DNA of 64,000 nucleotides. It comes from Nocardia coubleae NBRC 108252 (GTDB taxonomy: Bacteria; Actinomycetota; Actinomycetes; Mycobacteriales; Mycobacteriaceae). A model generated the notes under the pieces. It had not been told where the DNA came from. It did not search any database and worked only from the letters and a program-made list of their open reading frames with translations. Below are positions 25,727 to 35,593 of this stretch, one piece after another (position 1 is the stretch's first letter; every line of letters begins with the position of its first letter). The DNA is taken from the NCBI RefSeq assembly GCF_001612805.1, contig NZ_BDBD01000010.1, positions 124,001 to 188,000 of the forward strand, read 5' to 3'. A program made the translations under genes and the position numbers.

Positions 25727-27234
25727 GCACCATCGATCACGAGATCATCATCGTCGGCGCGGGCTTCTCCGGCATCGGTGCCGCGATCGCGCTGCGCGAG
25801 GCAGGTTTCGAGGACTTCCTGATGGTCGATGATGCCGACGGGGTCGGCGGCACCTGGCACTGGAACACCTATCCCGGTGTGGCCGTGGACATCCCGTCGT
25901 TCAGCTACCAGTTCTCCTTCGATCAGCGGACCGAGTGGTCGCGGGTCTACGCGCCGGGCCATGAACTCAAGGCCTATGCCGAATCCTGTGTGGACAAGTA
26001 CGGTCTGCGCCCGCGCATCCGGTTCGGCACCACCGTGGTCGCCGCCGATTTCGACGCCGACGGCGACCGCTGGGTGTTGTGCACCGCCGACGGCGCCGAG
26101 CTCACCGCCAGGTTCGTGCTGAGCGCGACCGGTGTGCTCACCCGCCCGAAACTGCCCGACATCCCCGGTATCGAGACCTTCGCCGGGACCACCGTGCACA
26201 CCGCACGCTGGGATCACGGCCTCGACCTGCGCGGCAAACGGGTCGCGATCATCGGCACCGGGGCGTCGGCGGTGCAGGTGATCCCGGAGATCGCGCCGCT
26301 GGTCGAGCACCTCACGGTTTTCCAGCGCACCCCGATCTGGTGCCTACCCCGCCCCGATCTGCCCATGCCGCCACCCGCGCGCTTGGCACTGCGCCTGCCC
26401 GGCGGCCGCACCCTCACGCGGCTCATCAGCCAGACCTACGTCGAGGTCACCTTCCCCCTGGCCGCCCACTACCACCGCTCGCTGCCCACCGCCGCGATCG
26501 GCGAGCGGGCCGGGCTGGCCCACCTGCGCCGCCAGGTGAAGGACCCGACCGTGCGCGCGAAACTCACGCCGAACTACGCCCTCGGTTGCAAACGGCCGAG
26601 CTTCTCCAACGACTACCTGGCCACCTACAACCGCGCGAACGTCACGCTGGAAACCGCGCCCATCACCGAGATCACCGCGACCGGCGTGCGCACCTCGGGC
26701 ACCGAACATCCGGCCGACGTGCTGATTCTCGCGACCGGCTTCAAGGTGATGGAGTCGGGCAATATGCCGACCTACGACCTGCACGGCGTCGACGGCCTCG
26801 ACCTGGAGAAATGGTGGGACGAGAACCGGCTGCAGGCCTATGAAGGCGTCAGTGTGCCGGGATTCCCGAACTATTTCTCCATCATGGGCCCCTACGGCTA
26901 CAACGGCGCCTCGTATTTCACCCTCATCGAGAACCAGACCCGCCACATCCTGCGCTGCCTGCGCCGCGCCCGCAGCACCGGAGCCACCCGCGTGGAGGTT
27001 CGCCGCGAGGCCAACGACCGGTTCTTCCGCGAGGTGCTGGCCCGCCGCGGCGGCCAGGTGTTCTGGCAGGACAGCTGCGCCGACGCGAACAGCTACTACT
27101 TCGACAAACACGGCGATGTGCCCCTTCGCCCGTCCTCCACTCTGGAGGCGGCCTGGCGCAGCGGTCATTTCGACCTGTCCGACTACATGTTCACCGCAGC
27201 AGGCCGAGCACTGAGCGCTACCGTGGAAACATGA
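25723..27234 (+). CDS. Flavin-containing (Baeyer-Villiger-type) monooxygenase
   Basis: 503 aa, full length. FAD loop GAGFSGIG (12-19), then GGTWHWNTYPGVAVDIPSF typical of BVMOs, the fingerprint FAGTTVHTARWD (153-164) and NADP loop GTGASA (178-183), and ILATGF late in the chain. It would insert oxygen into ketones using NADPH and O2. EthA and MymA of mycobacteria belong to the same family. It is coupled to its neighbours by 4-bp overlaps, and with SDR plus diiron protein probably forms a lipid or ketone oxidation pathway repressed by the TetR protein. Confidence 0.88.
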   Translation: MSTIDHEIIIVGAGFSGIGAAIALREAGFEDFLMVDDADGVGGTWHWNTYPGVAVDIPSFSYQFSFDQRTEWSRVYAPGHELKAYAESCVDKYGLRPRIRFGTTVVAADFDADGDRWVLCTADGAELTARFVLSATGVLTRPKLPDIPGIETFAGTTVHTARWDHGLDLRGKRVAIIGTGASAVQVIPEIAPLVEHLTVFQRTPIWCLPRPDLPMPPPARLALRLPGGRTLTRLISQTYVEVTFPLAAHYHRSLPTAAIGERAGLAHLRRQVKDPTVRAKLTPNYALGCKRPSFSNDYLATYNRANVTLETAPITEITATGVRTSGTEHPADVLILATGFKVMESGNMPTYDLHGVDGLDLEKWWDENRLQAYEGVSVPGFPNYFSIMGPYGYNGASYFTLIENQTRHILRCLRRARSTGATRVEVRREANDRFFREVLARRGGQVFWQDSCADANSYYFDKHGDVPLRPSSTLEAAWRSGHFDLSDYMFTAAGRALSATVET

Positions 27235-27497
27235 GCAGTCCAACGGTGCCGGGTGGGGTCGTGCACGAGCTGCCCGCCGATCTGCGGACCGCGCTGGCGA
27301 GCAATCCCGCCGCGCTGGCCGCGTGGCTCGACATCACGCCACTGGCTCGCAACGAATTCATCTGCTGGGTCGAGGACGCCAAGCAGGCCGCGACGCGGGA
27401 GCGGCGGATCCGGCGGACACAGGAGGAACTCGAAGAGGGCCAGCGGCGGCCGTGCTGCTGGCCCGGATGTCAGCATCGGGAACGCACCGGCAAGTAG
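27231..27497 (+). CDS. YdeI/OmpD-associated-like small protein
   Basis: 88 aa. The sequence PLARNEFICWVEDAKQAATRERRIRRTQEELEEGQRRPCCWPGCQHRE matches the C-terminal YdeI/OmpD-associated pattern (AK-x-x-T-R-x-x-R-I and RRPCCWPG). Three cysteines near the end could form a metal or redox site. The ATG overlaps the monooxygenase stop by four bases, so it is the last gene of that operon. Function unknown; relatives are associated with antimicrobial-peptide tolerance. Confidence 0.75.
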   Translation: MSSPTVPGGVVHELPADLRTALASNPAALAAWLDITPLARNEFICWVEDAKQAATRERRIRRTQEELEEGQRRPCCWPGCQHRERTGK

Positions 27498-27500
27498 CGC

Positions 27501-27527
27501 CCATCCGGGCCGGGTGGCTGGCCGAAA
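27501..27527 (+). promoter_or_regulatory. SigK-like promoter before the fasciclin gene
   Basis: CCATCC (27501-27506), a 15-bp spacer, then CCGAAA (27522-27527) in the context GCCGAAATCC. The same two blocks with the same spacing occur at 28282-28308 before sigK. They resemble the mycobacterial SigK motif (CCATCC / CCGAAT-like) as I recall it. Confidence 0.65.
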
Positions 27528-27584
27528 TCCTTCCGTCAAACAGCTGTGCGGCTGCGACCGCCTGGACGGAAGTGATGGAAGACG

Positions 27585-28226
27585 ATGCGATCTGTACGTA
27601 ATTCCCTGATGGCGGCCCTGCTGCTCGGTTCGGTGGTCGGTGTGACGGCCTGTTCACAGGACGACGAGGCCGACACGGCAACGGCCGCGAGCACCACGGC
27701 GGCCACCTCCTCGGCGATGGGCACCCCGGCAGCCTCGGGTCCGGTCGGACCCGGATGCGCGGAGTACGCGGCCCAGGTCCCCTCCGGCCCCGGCTCGGTG
27801 GCGGGCATGGCGCAAGACCCGGTCGCCGTGGCGGCGTCCAACAATCCGATGTTGACCACCCTCGTGTCGGCGGTATCGGGCAAGCTCAACCCGGAGGTGA
27901 ACCTGGTCGACACCCTCAACGGCGGACAGTTCACCGTGTTCGCACCGGTCGACGCGGCGTTCGCGAAGATCGATCCCGCCACCGTCGAGTCGTTGAAGAC
28001 CGACTCCGCCACCCTGACCACCATCCTCACCTACCACGTGGTCCCCGGCCGGATCGAGCCCCAGCAGATCCCCGGCACCCACGCCACGGTGCAGGGCGCG
28101 GATGTGCAGGTGAGCGGTTCCGGCGACAACCTGACCGTCAACGACGCGAAGGTGCTGTGCGGCGGCGTGCAGACCGCCAACGCCACCGTCTACATGATCG
28201 ACACCGTCCTCATGCCACCGTCGTGA
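27585..28226 (+). CDS. Fasciclin (FAS1)-domain lipoprotein, MPT83/MPT70-like
   Basis: 213 aa. A signal peptide with lipobox (VTAC, Cys about 23) is followed by an Ala/Thr linker and one FAS1 domain, with [43 protein letters not shown] and TYHVVPGRI typical of the family. It is probably a surface adhesion-type protein. Mycobacterial MPT70 and MPT83 are the classical targets of SigK, and here the gene lies next to sigK with a SigK-like promoter 58 bp upstream. ATG is placed before the MRSVRN start. Confidence 0.88.
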   Translation: MRSVRNSLMAALLLGSVVGVTACSQDDEADTATAASTTAATSSAMGTPAASGPVGPGCAEYAAQVPSGPGSVAGMAQDPVAVAASNNPMLTTLVSAVSGKLNPEVNLVDTLNGGQFTVFAPVDAAFAKIDPATVESLKTDSATLTTILTYHVVPGRIEPQQIPGTHATVQGADVQVSGSGDNLTVNDAKVLCGGVQTANATVYMIDTVLMPPS

Positions 28227-28281
28227 ACGCGCGGGCACTGGCGCGGACGGAGGGGTGGGGAGAAGAATTTCGGCATGACAC

Positions 28282-28308
28282 CCATCCGGCGGCACGGGTG
28301 AGCCGAAA
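28282..28308 (+). promoter_or_regulatory. SigK-like promoter before sigK (autoregulation)
   Basis: CCATCC (28282-28287), 15-bp spacer, CCGAAA (28303-28308), again followed by TCC. It lies 35 bp before the sigK start codon. The match in sequence and spacing to the element before the fasciclin gene suggests both are read by SigK. Confidence 0.65.
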
Positions 28309-28342
28309 TCCCTCCCATGCGCATGGAAACAGGGGCCCGACG

Positions 28343-28990
28343 ATGACGAATGGCCCGGGATCCTCGCCGATCCGCCTGCGATCGGTGCCGACCGACCCGC
28401 CCACGTGTCCGCCGGATCGTGGGGCGGACCGGGCTGTGCAGGCCCGGCTGGTGACGCTGCTCGACGACGTCGCCGCCGGTAGCAGACCCGCGTTCACCGA
28501 GTTCTATCGAACGACCAGCCCGCGGGTCTTCGGGCTCGCACTGCGAGTCGTGCGCAGTCACGCCCTCGCGGAGGAGATCGCGCAGGAAGTGTTCCTGCAG
28601 GTCTGGTCGTTGGCCTCGGACTACGACCAGGACCGGGCGAGCCCGATCGGCTGGCTGATGATGCTCACCCATCGGCGCGCCGTCGACCGGGTGCGCGCCG
28701 AACAGTCGGCCACCAGCCGCGACATCGTGTTCGGTCACTGCCACCTCGGCCGCGATCACGACGTGGTGACCGAGGAGGTCACCCAGCGCCTCGACGAGCA
28801 GTCGGTGCTGGACTGCCTGGAAACGATGACCGCCCTGCAGCGCGAGGCGGTCGCGCTCGCCTATTACAGCGGGCGCACCTATGCCGAGGTCTCCGAGACC
28901 CTGGCGGTGCCGTTGCCGACGGTGAAGAGCCGGATCCGCGACGGTTTGAAAAGGCTCGAGAATTGTTTGACCGGAGGGACTTCCCGATGA
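28343..28990 (+). CDS. sigK: ECF sigma factor SigK
   Basis: 215 aa. Region 2 (about 35-105) reads SPRVFGLALRVVRSHALAEEIAQEVFLQVWSLASDYDQDRASPIGWLMMLTHRRAVDRVRAEQSA; region 4 (about 150-205) has LQREAVALAYYSGRTYAEVSETLAVPLPTVKSRIRDGLKRL. ATG 28343 follows GAAACAGGGGCCC. The gene overlaps the anti-sigma gene (ATGA), and a fasciclin lipoprotein lies upstream, the same trio as the mycobacterial SigK regulon. It is probably kept inactive by the anti-sigma factor until a redox or envelope signal. Confidence 0.88.
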   Translation: MTNGPGSSPIRLRSVPTDPPTCPPDRGADRAVQARLVTLLDDVAAGSRPAFTEFYRTTSPRVFGLALRVVRSHALAEEIAQEVFLQVWSLASDYDQDRASPIGWLMMLTHRRAVDRVRAEQSATSRDIVFGHCHLGRDHDVVTEEVTQRLDEQSVLDCLETMTALQREAVALAYYSGRTYAEVSETLAVPLPTVKSRIRDGLKRLENCLTGGTSR

Positions 28991-29709
28991 ACGAGACGGA
29001 TCGGCGGACCCCCTGGTCATGGTTCGACGAGGCCTACCCCTACGCACTGGACGCGCTCGACGCCCAGGAGCGTGCCGACATCGATGAGCGGCTACGGGCG
29101 GCGGGCCCGGCGGTGACGGCCGAGTTCCACGCGAATGTGCGGCGCATCCAGGAGACCCTCGCGGCGTTGACCAGCATGGACGTGGTCGCACCGCCCGCTC
29201 GGCTCGAGACCGCGCTGATGGAAGCGCTCGATCGGCGTGATTCCGTTCGGCCGCACACGGTTTCGCGGGAACGGCGGCCGCTTCGGTGGCTCGCGGCCGC
29301 GGCGGCAGCGGTGGTGGTCGCCGGTGCGGCGGTGGGAATAACGGTCGCGGTCGACCGGGCGAACGACGCACCCGCCGCGATCACCGCGCAGCAGGTGCTC
29401 GAGCAGCCCGACAGCCGGGAAAGTTCGGCCCCGGTCACCGGTGGCGGCGAGATGACAGTGCATCTGTCGAAGGAGCTCGGTGCGGCGGCGGTGGCCTTCC
29501 ACGATCTGCCCGTCCTGCCCTCGGACCGGACCTATCAGTTGTGGCGGGTACCGCCCGCCGGGCAACCGGAATCGGTGGCGGTGCTGGCCGGGCAACCCAT
29601 GATCGTGACCCCGGTCCAGGCGGCGGACACCCTGGCCGTGACGATCGAACCGGCAGGCGGATCGCCGACGCCGACACCACCGGTGCTCGCCGGGGTGAAA
29701 GTCGGCTGA
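28987..29709 (+). CDS. rskA: Anti-sigma-K factor RskA
   Basis: 240 aa with a cytoplasmic N-terminal helical part (about 1-85, PYALDALDAQERADIDERL), one transmembrane helix (about 98-114) and an extracytoplasmic RskA domain containing HDLPVLPSDRTYQLWRVPPAGQ. In mycobacteria RskA binds and inhibits SigK and is cut by membrane proteolysis. No zinc-binding HxxxCxxC is seen, as is usual for RskA-type proteins. Start overlaps sigK stop by four bases (ATGA). Confidence 0.85.
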   Translation: MNETDRRTPWSWFDEAYPYALDALDAQERADIDERLRAAGPAVTAEFHANVRRIQETLAALTSMDVVAPPARLETALMEALDRRDSVRPHTVSRERRPLRWLAAAAAAVVVAGAAVGITVAVDRANDAPAAITAQQVLEQPDSRESSAPVTGGGEMTVHLSKELGAAAVAFHDLPVLPSDRTYQLWRVPPAGQPESVAVLAGQPMIVTPVQAADTLAVTIEPAGGSPTPTPPVLAGVKVG

Positions 29710-29738
29710 TCGGGCAGCCACATCCTCAGGAGGTCAGC

Positions 29739-31277
29739 ATGATTCACCGCGCACCCCGCGAACTGGGGCACCTCGCGGCCGCGGCAGCCGCGACGGTGGC
29801 CGCGGCCACCGTGCTGGCCGTCGGTCATCTCGTCGCGGTGTTCGTCGCTCCCGCCGCTTCGCCGTTCTTCGTGCTCGGCGCCACCGTCGTCGACAATACA
29901 CCGAAGTGGTTGAAGGACAGCGCGATCCGCTGGTTCGGCGCCAACGACAAACTGGCGCTGGCCATCTCGATGGGCGCGGTGATGGTGGTGGCGGCGAGTC
30001 TGCTCGGTGAGCTCGCCCGGCGCCGCTTCGCCCTCGCGGCGGGCGGGCTCACCGTGCTCGGCGTGATCGTCGCCTTCCTGGCGCTGCGGCGTCCGAGTGC
30101 CACATTCTGGTTCGCGGTGCCCGCGCTCGCCGGAACCCTCGCCGGTGTGGCCGCGCTGACCGTATTGTTCGTGAGCTTCTCGGGGTCGGAGCCGGAACCG
30201 GCCACCGGACCGAGCAGGCGTGGTTTCCTGCTGGCCCTGGGCGGGGTGACCGCGGGCGTCGTCGCGGCAGGCGTGGCCGGGCGCTACCTCGCCACCCGCT
30301 TGCGCGATATCGCCGCCGACCGCGCCGCATTCCTGTTGCCCCGGGTCGCGAAACCGGCACCGCCGGTGTCGGCCGAGATGGATCTGCCCGTTCAGGGGAT
30401 CACCCCGTTCGTCACCGACGCCGACGAGTTCTACCGCGTCGACACCGCCCTGCAACTGCCCTCGCTGACCCGCGGCGAGTGGCGACTGCGCATCCACGGC
30501 ATGGTCGAGCGCGAGATCCGGCTGGACTACGACGAGCTGCTTTCCCGCGACGCCGTCGAATCCGTCATCACGCTCACCTGCGTCTCCAACGAGGTCGGTG
30601 GTGACCTGCTCGGCACGGCCCGCTGGACCGGGTACCGGCTGGCCGACCTACTGGCCGAGGCGGGTCCTTCCCGCGATGCCGATATGGTGCTGTCGCGCAG
30701 CATCGACGGCTTCACCGCGAGCACCCCGCTGGCCGCCCTCACCGGCAACCAGGACGCCCTGCTCGCGGTGGCCATGAACGGCGAGGCCCTGCCGGTGGCG
30801 CACGGTTATCCGGCCCGGATGATCGTCCCCGGTCTCTACGGATACGTCTCGGCGACCAAATGGGTCGTCGACCTCGAGGTCACTCGTTTCGATCGGACCG
30901 AGGCCTACTGGACCCGTCGCGGATGGGCGCCGACGGCGCCGATCAAGACCGCCTCGCGGATCGACGTCCCCGCAGCGTTCGCGACCCTACCCGCTGGTGA
31001 AGTCGTCGTCGCGGGCGTCGCCTGGGCGCAGGGCCGCGGTATCCGCGCGGTCGAAGTGCAGGTCGACGACGGCGCCTGGCAGGAGGCCACCCTGGCCGAG
31101 GCCTACTCGATCGACACCTGGCGCCAGTGGACCTGGCGCTGGGACGCCTCCCCCGGCACCCACTCCCTGCGGGTTCGAGCCACCGACGCCACCGGCTATA
31201 TCCAGACCGACGAACGAGTCCCGCCCTTCCCGGACGGTTCCACCGGACACCACAGCCGAGTGGTCACCATCCGCTGA
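29739..31277 (+). CDS. Membrane-anchored molybdopterin oxidoreductase (sulfite-oxidase fold)
   Basis: 512 aa. The first 150 residues contain four hydrophobic segments; a fifth follows an SRRGFLLALGG twin-Arg-like start at about 160. The remainder is an oxidoreductase molybdopterin domain with the molybdenum-ligand cysteine in ITLTCVSNEVGG, and a C-terminal Mo-co dimerisation domain (about 400-512). It faces outside the membrane and may reduce or oxidise sulfur compounds or repair methionine sulfoxide. CAGGAGG precedes the ATG. It lies 29 bp after rskA, so SigK may also drive it. Confidence 0.85.
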   Translation: MIHRAPRELGHLAAAAAATVAAATVLAVGHLVAVFVAPAASPFFVLGATVVDNTPKWLKDSAIRWFGANDKLALAISMGAVMVVAASLLGELARRRFALAAGGLTVLGVIVAFLALRRPSATFWFAVPALAGTLAGVAALTVLFVSFSGSEPEPATGPSRRGFLLALGGVTAGVVAAGVAGRYLATRLRDIAADRAAFLLPRVAKPAPPVSAEMDLPVQGITPFVTDADEFYRVDTALQLPSLTRGEWRLRIHGMVEREIRLDYDELLSRDAVESVITLTCVSNEVGGDLLGTARWTGYRLADLLAEAGPSRDADMVLSRSIDGFTASTPLAALTGNQDALLAVAMNGEALPVAHGYPARMIVPGLYGYVSATKWVVDLEVTRFDRTEAYWTRRGWAPTAPIKTASRIDVPAAFATLPAGEVVVAGVAWAQGRGIRAVEVQVDDGAWQEATLAEAYSIDTWRQWTWRWDASPGTHSLRVRATDATGYIQTDERVPPFPDGSTGHHSRVVTIR

Positions 31278-31284
31278 GCCGCTG

Positions 31285-32235
31285 CTAGCCCAGGATCGAC
31301 ATGGCGATGCCGTCGAGGATGTCGTGTTCGCTGACGACGAGTTCGGTGACGCCCGCTCGCGCGGCGAGTTCGTCGGCCAGCACCTCGGTGATCACCGCAC
31401 CGCCGCCGATCACGTCGACGCGGCCGGGGTGCATGGGACCGAGGGCGGCGCGCTCGTCGTGGTTCATGGCGACCAGGCGGTCGCACACCTGGTGCACCTC
31501 GTCGAGGCTAAGGCGGGTGAGATGTACACGCTCCGAGTCGTATTCGGGGAGGTCGAGGGCGACGGCGGTGATGGTCGTCATGGTGCCCGCGACACCGACC
31601 CAGGTGCGCACCTTGTCGACCGGGACCTTCGCGAACGCTTCGTCGAGCTTCTCCTGCGCGAATTCCTTTGCCGCCGAGACCTGTTCGGCCGTGGGTGGGT
31701 TGCCCGGCAGGCAGCGTTCGGTGATGCGCACGCAGCCGATATCGGCGGAATAGGCGGCTTGCACACCCTTTTCGTCACCGACGACGAGTTCGGTGGAGCC
31801 GCCACCGAGGTCGACCACAACGAAAGGTCCGGCATCGGCCGACAATTCACCGACCGCGCCGGCGAAGGACAGCCGAGCTTCTTCGTCACCGGTGATGACT
31901 TCGGCGACGGCACCCTCGACCACGCGGCCCAGCTCGGCGCGGGTCATGGAGAAGAAGTCGTCCCGGTTGGCGGCGTCGCGGGTGGCCGAGGTGGCCACCA
32001 TCCGTACGCGTGAAACACCTTGCGCCAGCATCACATCGACGTAGTCGGCCAGCGCGGCGCGGGTCCGTTCGATCGCCTCGGGGGCGAGTCGTCCGGTCGC
32101 GTCGACACCCTGGCCGAGTCGCACGATGCGCATCTCGCGGTGCACGTCGGTCAGCGCGTTGTCGGCGCCGACTTCGGAGATCAGCAGACGGATCGAGTTG
32201 GTTCCGCAATCCACTGCGGCGATGCGCTCACTCAT
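31285..32235 (-). CDS. ppx: Exopolyphosphatase, Ppx/GppA family
   Basis: 316 aa with the ASKHA nucleotide/phosphate motif DCGTNSIRLL at the N-terminus and VVDLGGGSTEL in the middle, both diagnostic. It removes terminal phosphate from polyphosphate or from pppGpp. Its length is that of the short actinobacterial PPX2 type (M. tuberculosis Rv1026), and the following genes (DUF501, ftsB-like, eno) keep the same order. The ATG is at 32235 and GGAGG-like bases lie upstream. Confidence 0.9.
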   Translation of the reverse strand: MSERIAAVDCGTNSIRLLISEVGADNALTDVHREMRIVRLGQGVDATGRLAPEAIERTRAALADYVDVMLAQGVSRVRMVATSATRDAANRDDFFSMTRAELGRVVEGAVAEVITGDEEARLSFAGAVGELSADAGPFVVVDLGGGSTELVVGDEKGVQAAYSADIGCVRITERCLPGNPPTAEQVSAAKEFAQEKLDEAFAKVPVDKVRTWVGVAGTMTTITAVALDLPEYDSERVHLTRLSLDEVHQVCDRLVAMNHDERAALGPMHPGRVDVIGGGAVITEVLADELAARAGVTELVVSEHDILDGIAMSILG

Positions 32236-32274
32236 GAGTGTTCCTCCAGGTCTCGACCAGCTGCTGTCCCGCGA

Positions 32275-32796
32275 TTATGCCTGTTCGTCGGACTTGCGGG
32301 CAGCGGGCCAGTCGGCGGGAACGGCGGTCCCGCGCAGCCCGGCGTCGGCGGCCAGGGCCACGGACTCGTCACCGAGCGGGTTCACGCCCGGCCCCTTGGC
32401 CAGCGAATGCGCGATCAGCACGTGCAGGCACTTGACCCGGTCGGGCATGCCGCCGCCGGTGAAATCCGTTCCGAGCGACTCGATCTCGTTGCGCTCGGCC
32501 AGGTAGCTCTCGTGCGCGGCGCGGTAGGCGGCGGCCAGTTCGGGGTCGTGGGCGAGGCGTTCGGTCATCTCGCGCATCACCCCGGCCGACTCCTGCCTGC
32601 TCGCCTCAGCGGTGAGCCGGGGGTCGGTGAGGTAGTACAGCGTGGGGAACGGGGTGCCGTCGGGCAGGCGCGGCGCGGTCTTCACCACGGCGGGCAGACC
32701 GTCGGGGGTGCGGTAGGCGATCGCGAGGACTCCGCGCGGCTCGCGGCCCAGTTGCCGAGCGATGATCTCGAGGTCGCGCTCGTTCGGTGCGGTCAC
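32275..32796 (-). CDS. DUF501 family protein
   Basis: 173 aa. The conserved core reads RDLEIIARQLGREPRGVLAIAYRTPDGLPAVVKTAPRLPDGTPFPTLYYLTDPRL, followed by ESYLAERNEIESLGTDFTGGGMPDRVKCLHVLIAHSLAKG, matching the DUF501 family of Actinobacteria and spirochaetes (M. tuberculosis Rv1025). A Cys and His in the VKCLH segment may be functional. Function unknown. The GTG start directly follows the stop of the upstream FtsB-like gene, so the two are coupled. Confidence 0.88.
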   Translation of the reverse strand: MTAPNERDLEIIARQLGREPRGVLAIAYRTPDGLPAVVKTAPRLPDGTPFPTLYYLTDPRLTAEASRQESAGVMREMTERLAHDPELAAAYRAAHESYLAERNEIESLGTDFTGGGMPDRVKCLHVLIAHSLAKGPGVNPLGDESVALAADAGLRGTAVPADWPAARKSDEQA

Positions 32797-33369
32797 CTAC
32801 GGTCCTTCCGGTGCTGGTTCGGAGATGCTGCGCCACAGGTCGGTGTACCAGGGGTCGGGCTCCGCTGTTCGGGTACTCATCGGCGGCGGTGCAGGCGCCT
32901 CGATGCCGGGAACCTGCACGATGTAAGGGGTTTCGCCGGGCATCACCAGCCGCAGCCGTTCACGGGCCTCGGTGCGGATGTAGGCCGGATCCTGTTGCTG
33001 CGCACGACGATCGCGCAGCGCGGCCAGGTCGGCGTCGAGTTCCGCGCGTTCCTCGGCCAGCGCGGCCGCCTCGGCACGCTGACTGAAGTACGTGCGCGTC
33101 GGCACGGCCAGGGTGAGCGCCAGTCCGCACAGCACGGCCGCCAGGATCACCGCCTTGCCGGTAGAGAGCCCGAGGATCGTGTGTTCGGTGCGTTCCAGCT
33201 TGCCGCTCGGCTTGCGGGTGGCCGTTTCCGGCCGCCGCCGGGTGGTGCGTTTGGCGGCGGTCGGACGGCCGGGTGTGTCGAGCGGGCTGGGGCGTGAGCG
33301 CGCGGCCCGCGACGTGCGCCGGTCGCCTCGTCCACCCGGACTGGTCCCCCGCGCACGTCGCTCGGTCAT
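32797..33369 (-). CDS. FtsB/DivIC-family septum formation initiator
   Basis: 190 aa. A long basic Arg/Pro-rich cytoplasmic N-terminus (about 1-60) is followed by one transmembrane helix (about 70-88), a coiled coil (RAEAAALAEERAELDADLAALRDRRAQQQDP) and ARERLRLVMPGE, the classical FtsB/DivIC pattern. It should join the FtsQ-FtsL divisome complex. Its position between eno and DUF501 matches M. tuberculosis Rv1024. Confidence 0.88.
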   Translation of the reverse strand: MTERRARGTSPGGRGDRRTSRAARSRPSPLDTPGRPTAAKRTTRRRPETATRKPSGKLERTEHTILGLSTGKAVILAAVLCGLALTLAVPTRTYFSQRAEAAALAEERAELDADLAALRDRRAQQQDPAYIRTEARERLRLVMPGETPYIVQVPGIEAPAPPPMSTRTAEPDPWYTDLWRSISEPAPEGP

Positions 33370-33413
33370 TGGCGCTCTACCCCATCATCTCCAGGTCCCG
33401 CGGTACTTCTTGT

Positions 33414-34712
<1,299 letters not shown>

Positions 34713-34815
34713 TTACGACGGAAAGGCACGGTAGGTCTCACGGGATGGTCCGTGCGCAGCCGAGCCTATCGTCTCGCGGTGGCAGGCAGTAACCGGCACT
34801 CCGGGCAGGTGGCGA

Positions 34816-35532
34816 CTAGGCGCGGCGCCCGATGCTGTAGGCGGCGGCGCGATCCCGCACGACCAGCATGTACTTGTTCGACTGGTTGTAGGCGAACAGG
34901 GCACGCTGCCAGCCGTCGGCCGAGGTCAGGTTGCCGCCGCGGGTGCAGAGGTAGCGGGCGGCGGTGAGGGCGGCGTCGTCGATGTTCTGGGGATCGAGCA
35001 CGCCGTCGCCGTTGGCGTCGACGGCCCAGCGCTGCCAGGTCTCGGGGATGAACTGCAGCGGACCGACCGCCCGGTCGTAGGTGGTGTCGCCGTCGAGGCG
35101 GCCGCCGTCGGTGTCACGGATGACGGCATTGCCCTTGGTCCCGTCGAGGGCGACACCGATGATCGGCGGGCGAACGGTTCCGTCGGCGTCCACGTCGGCG
35201 CCGCGGTGGGTGCCGTGCCCGCTCTCCACGCTGGCGATGCCCGCGATGGTCGTCCACGCGATGCCGCACTCCGGAGCCGACCTGGCGAGCACGGCGGCGG
35301 CGTAGCCGTAGGCCTCGAGGGCCACCGGTGCGATGCCGAGCGCGTCGGACTGCTCGTCGGCCCAGCCGCGCAATTGCGTGGCGGCGCGCCCCGGCGCATC
35401 GATATCGATGACGGGTAAGGCCACGCCGGGGCCCGGTGGCATGTCACCGGGAATCGACGCGAGCGAACTGCACCCCGTGAGCAACGCGGCCACCGCCACG
35501 GCGACGATGACGCCGGCTTTCTGCACAGACAC
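34816..35532 (-). CDS. lpqU: LpqU-like lytic transglycosylase lipoprotein
   Basis: 238 aa. Lipobox LLTGC with Cys at about residue 21. The transglycosylase fold shows the catalytic Glu in ASVESGHGTHRG, then GPLQFIPETWQRWAVDANGDGVLDPQNIDDAALTAARYLC and FAYNQSNKYM. It should cleave the MurNAc-GlcNAc bond of peptidoglycan to anhydro products. Calcium-like DANGDG is present. Position next to eno matches M. tuberculosis Rv1022. Confidence 0.88.
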   Translation of the reverse strand: MSVQKAGVIVAVAVAALLTGCSSLASIPGDMPPGPGVALPVIDIDAPGRAATQLRGWADEQSDALGIAPVALEAYGYAAAVLARSAPECGIAWTTIAGIASVESGHGTHRGADVDADGTVRPPIIGVALDGTKGNAVIRDTDGGRLDGDTTYDRAVGPLQFIPETWQRWAVDANGDGVLDPQNIDDAALTAARYLCTRGGNLTSADGWQRALFAYNQSNKYMLVVRDRAAAYSIGRRA

Positions 35533-35593
35533 TCAACCAATCATCCAGATCAGCGCGCCGCCATGCACATCTCACAGTGACTTCTCAGAGTTC

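Noticed and set aside
25092..27234. One frameshifted monooxygenase split into two pieces
   Set aside because: The downstream protein is full length with its own FAD domain and fingerprint, and the upstream piece carries a second copy of the fingerprint, so these are two genes.
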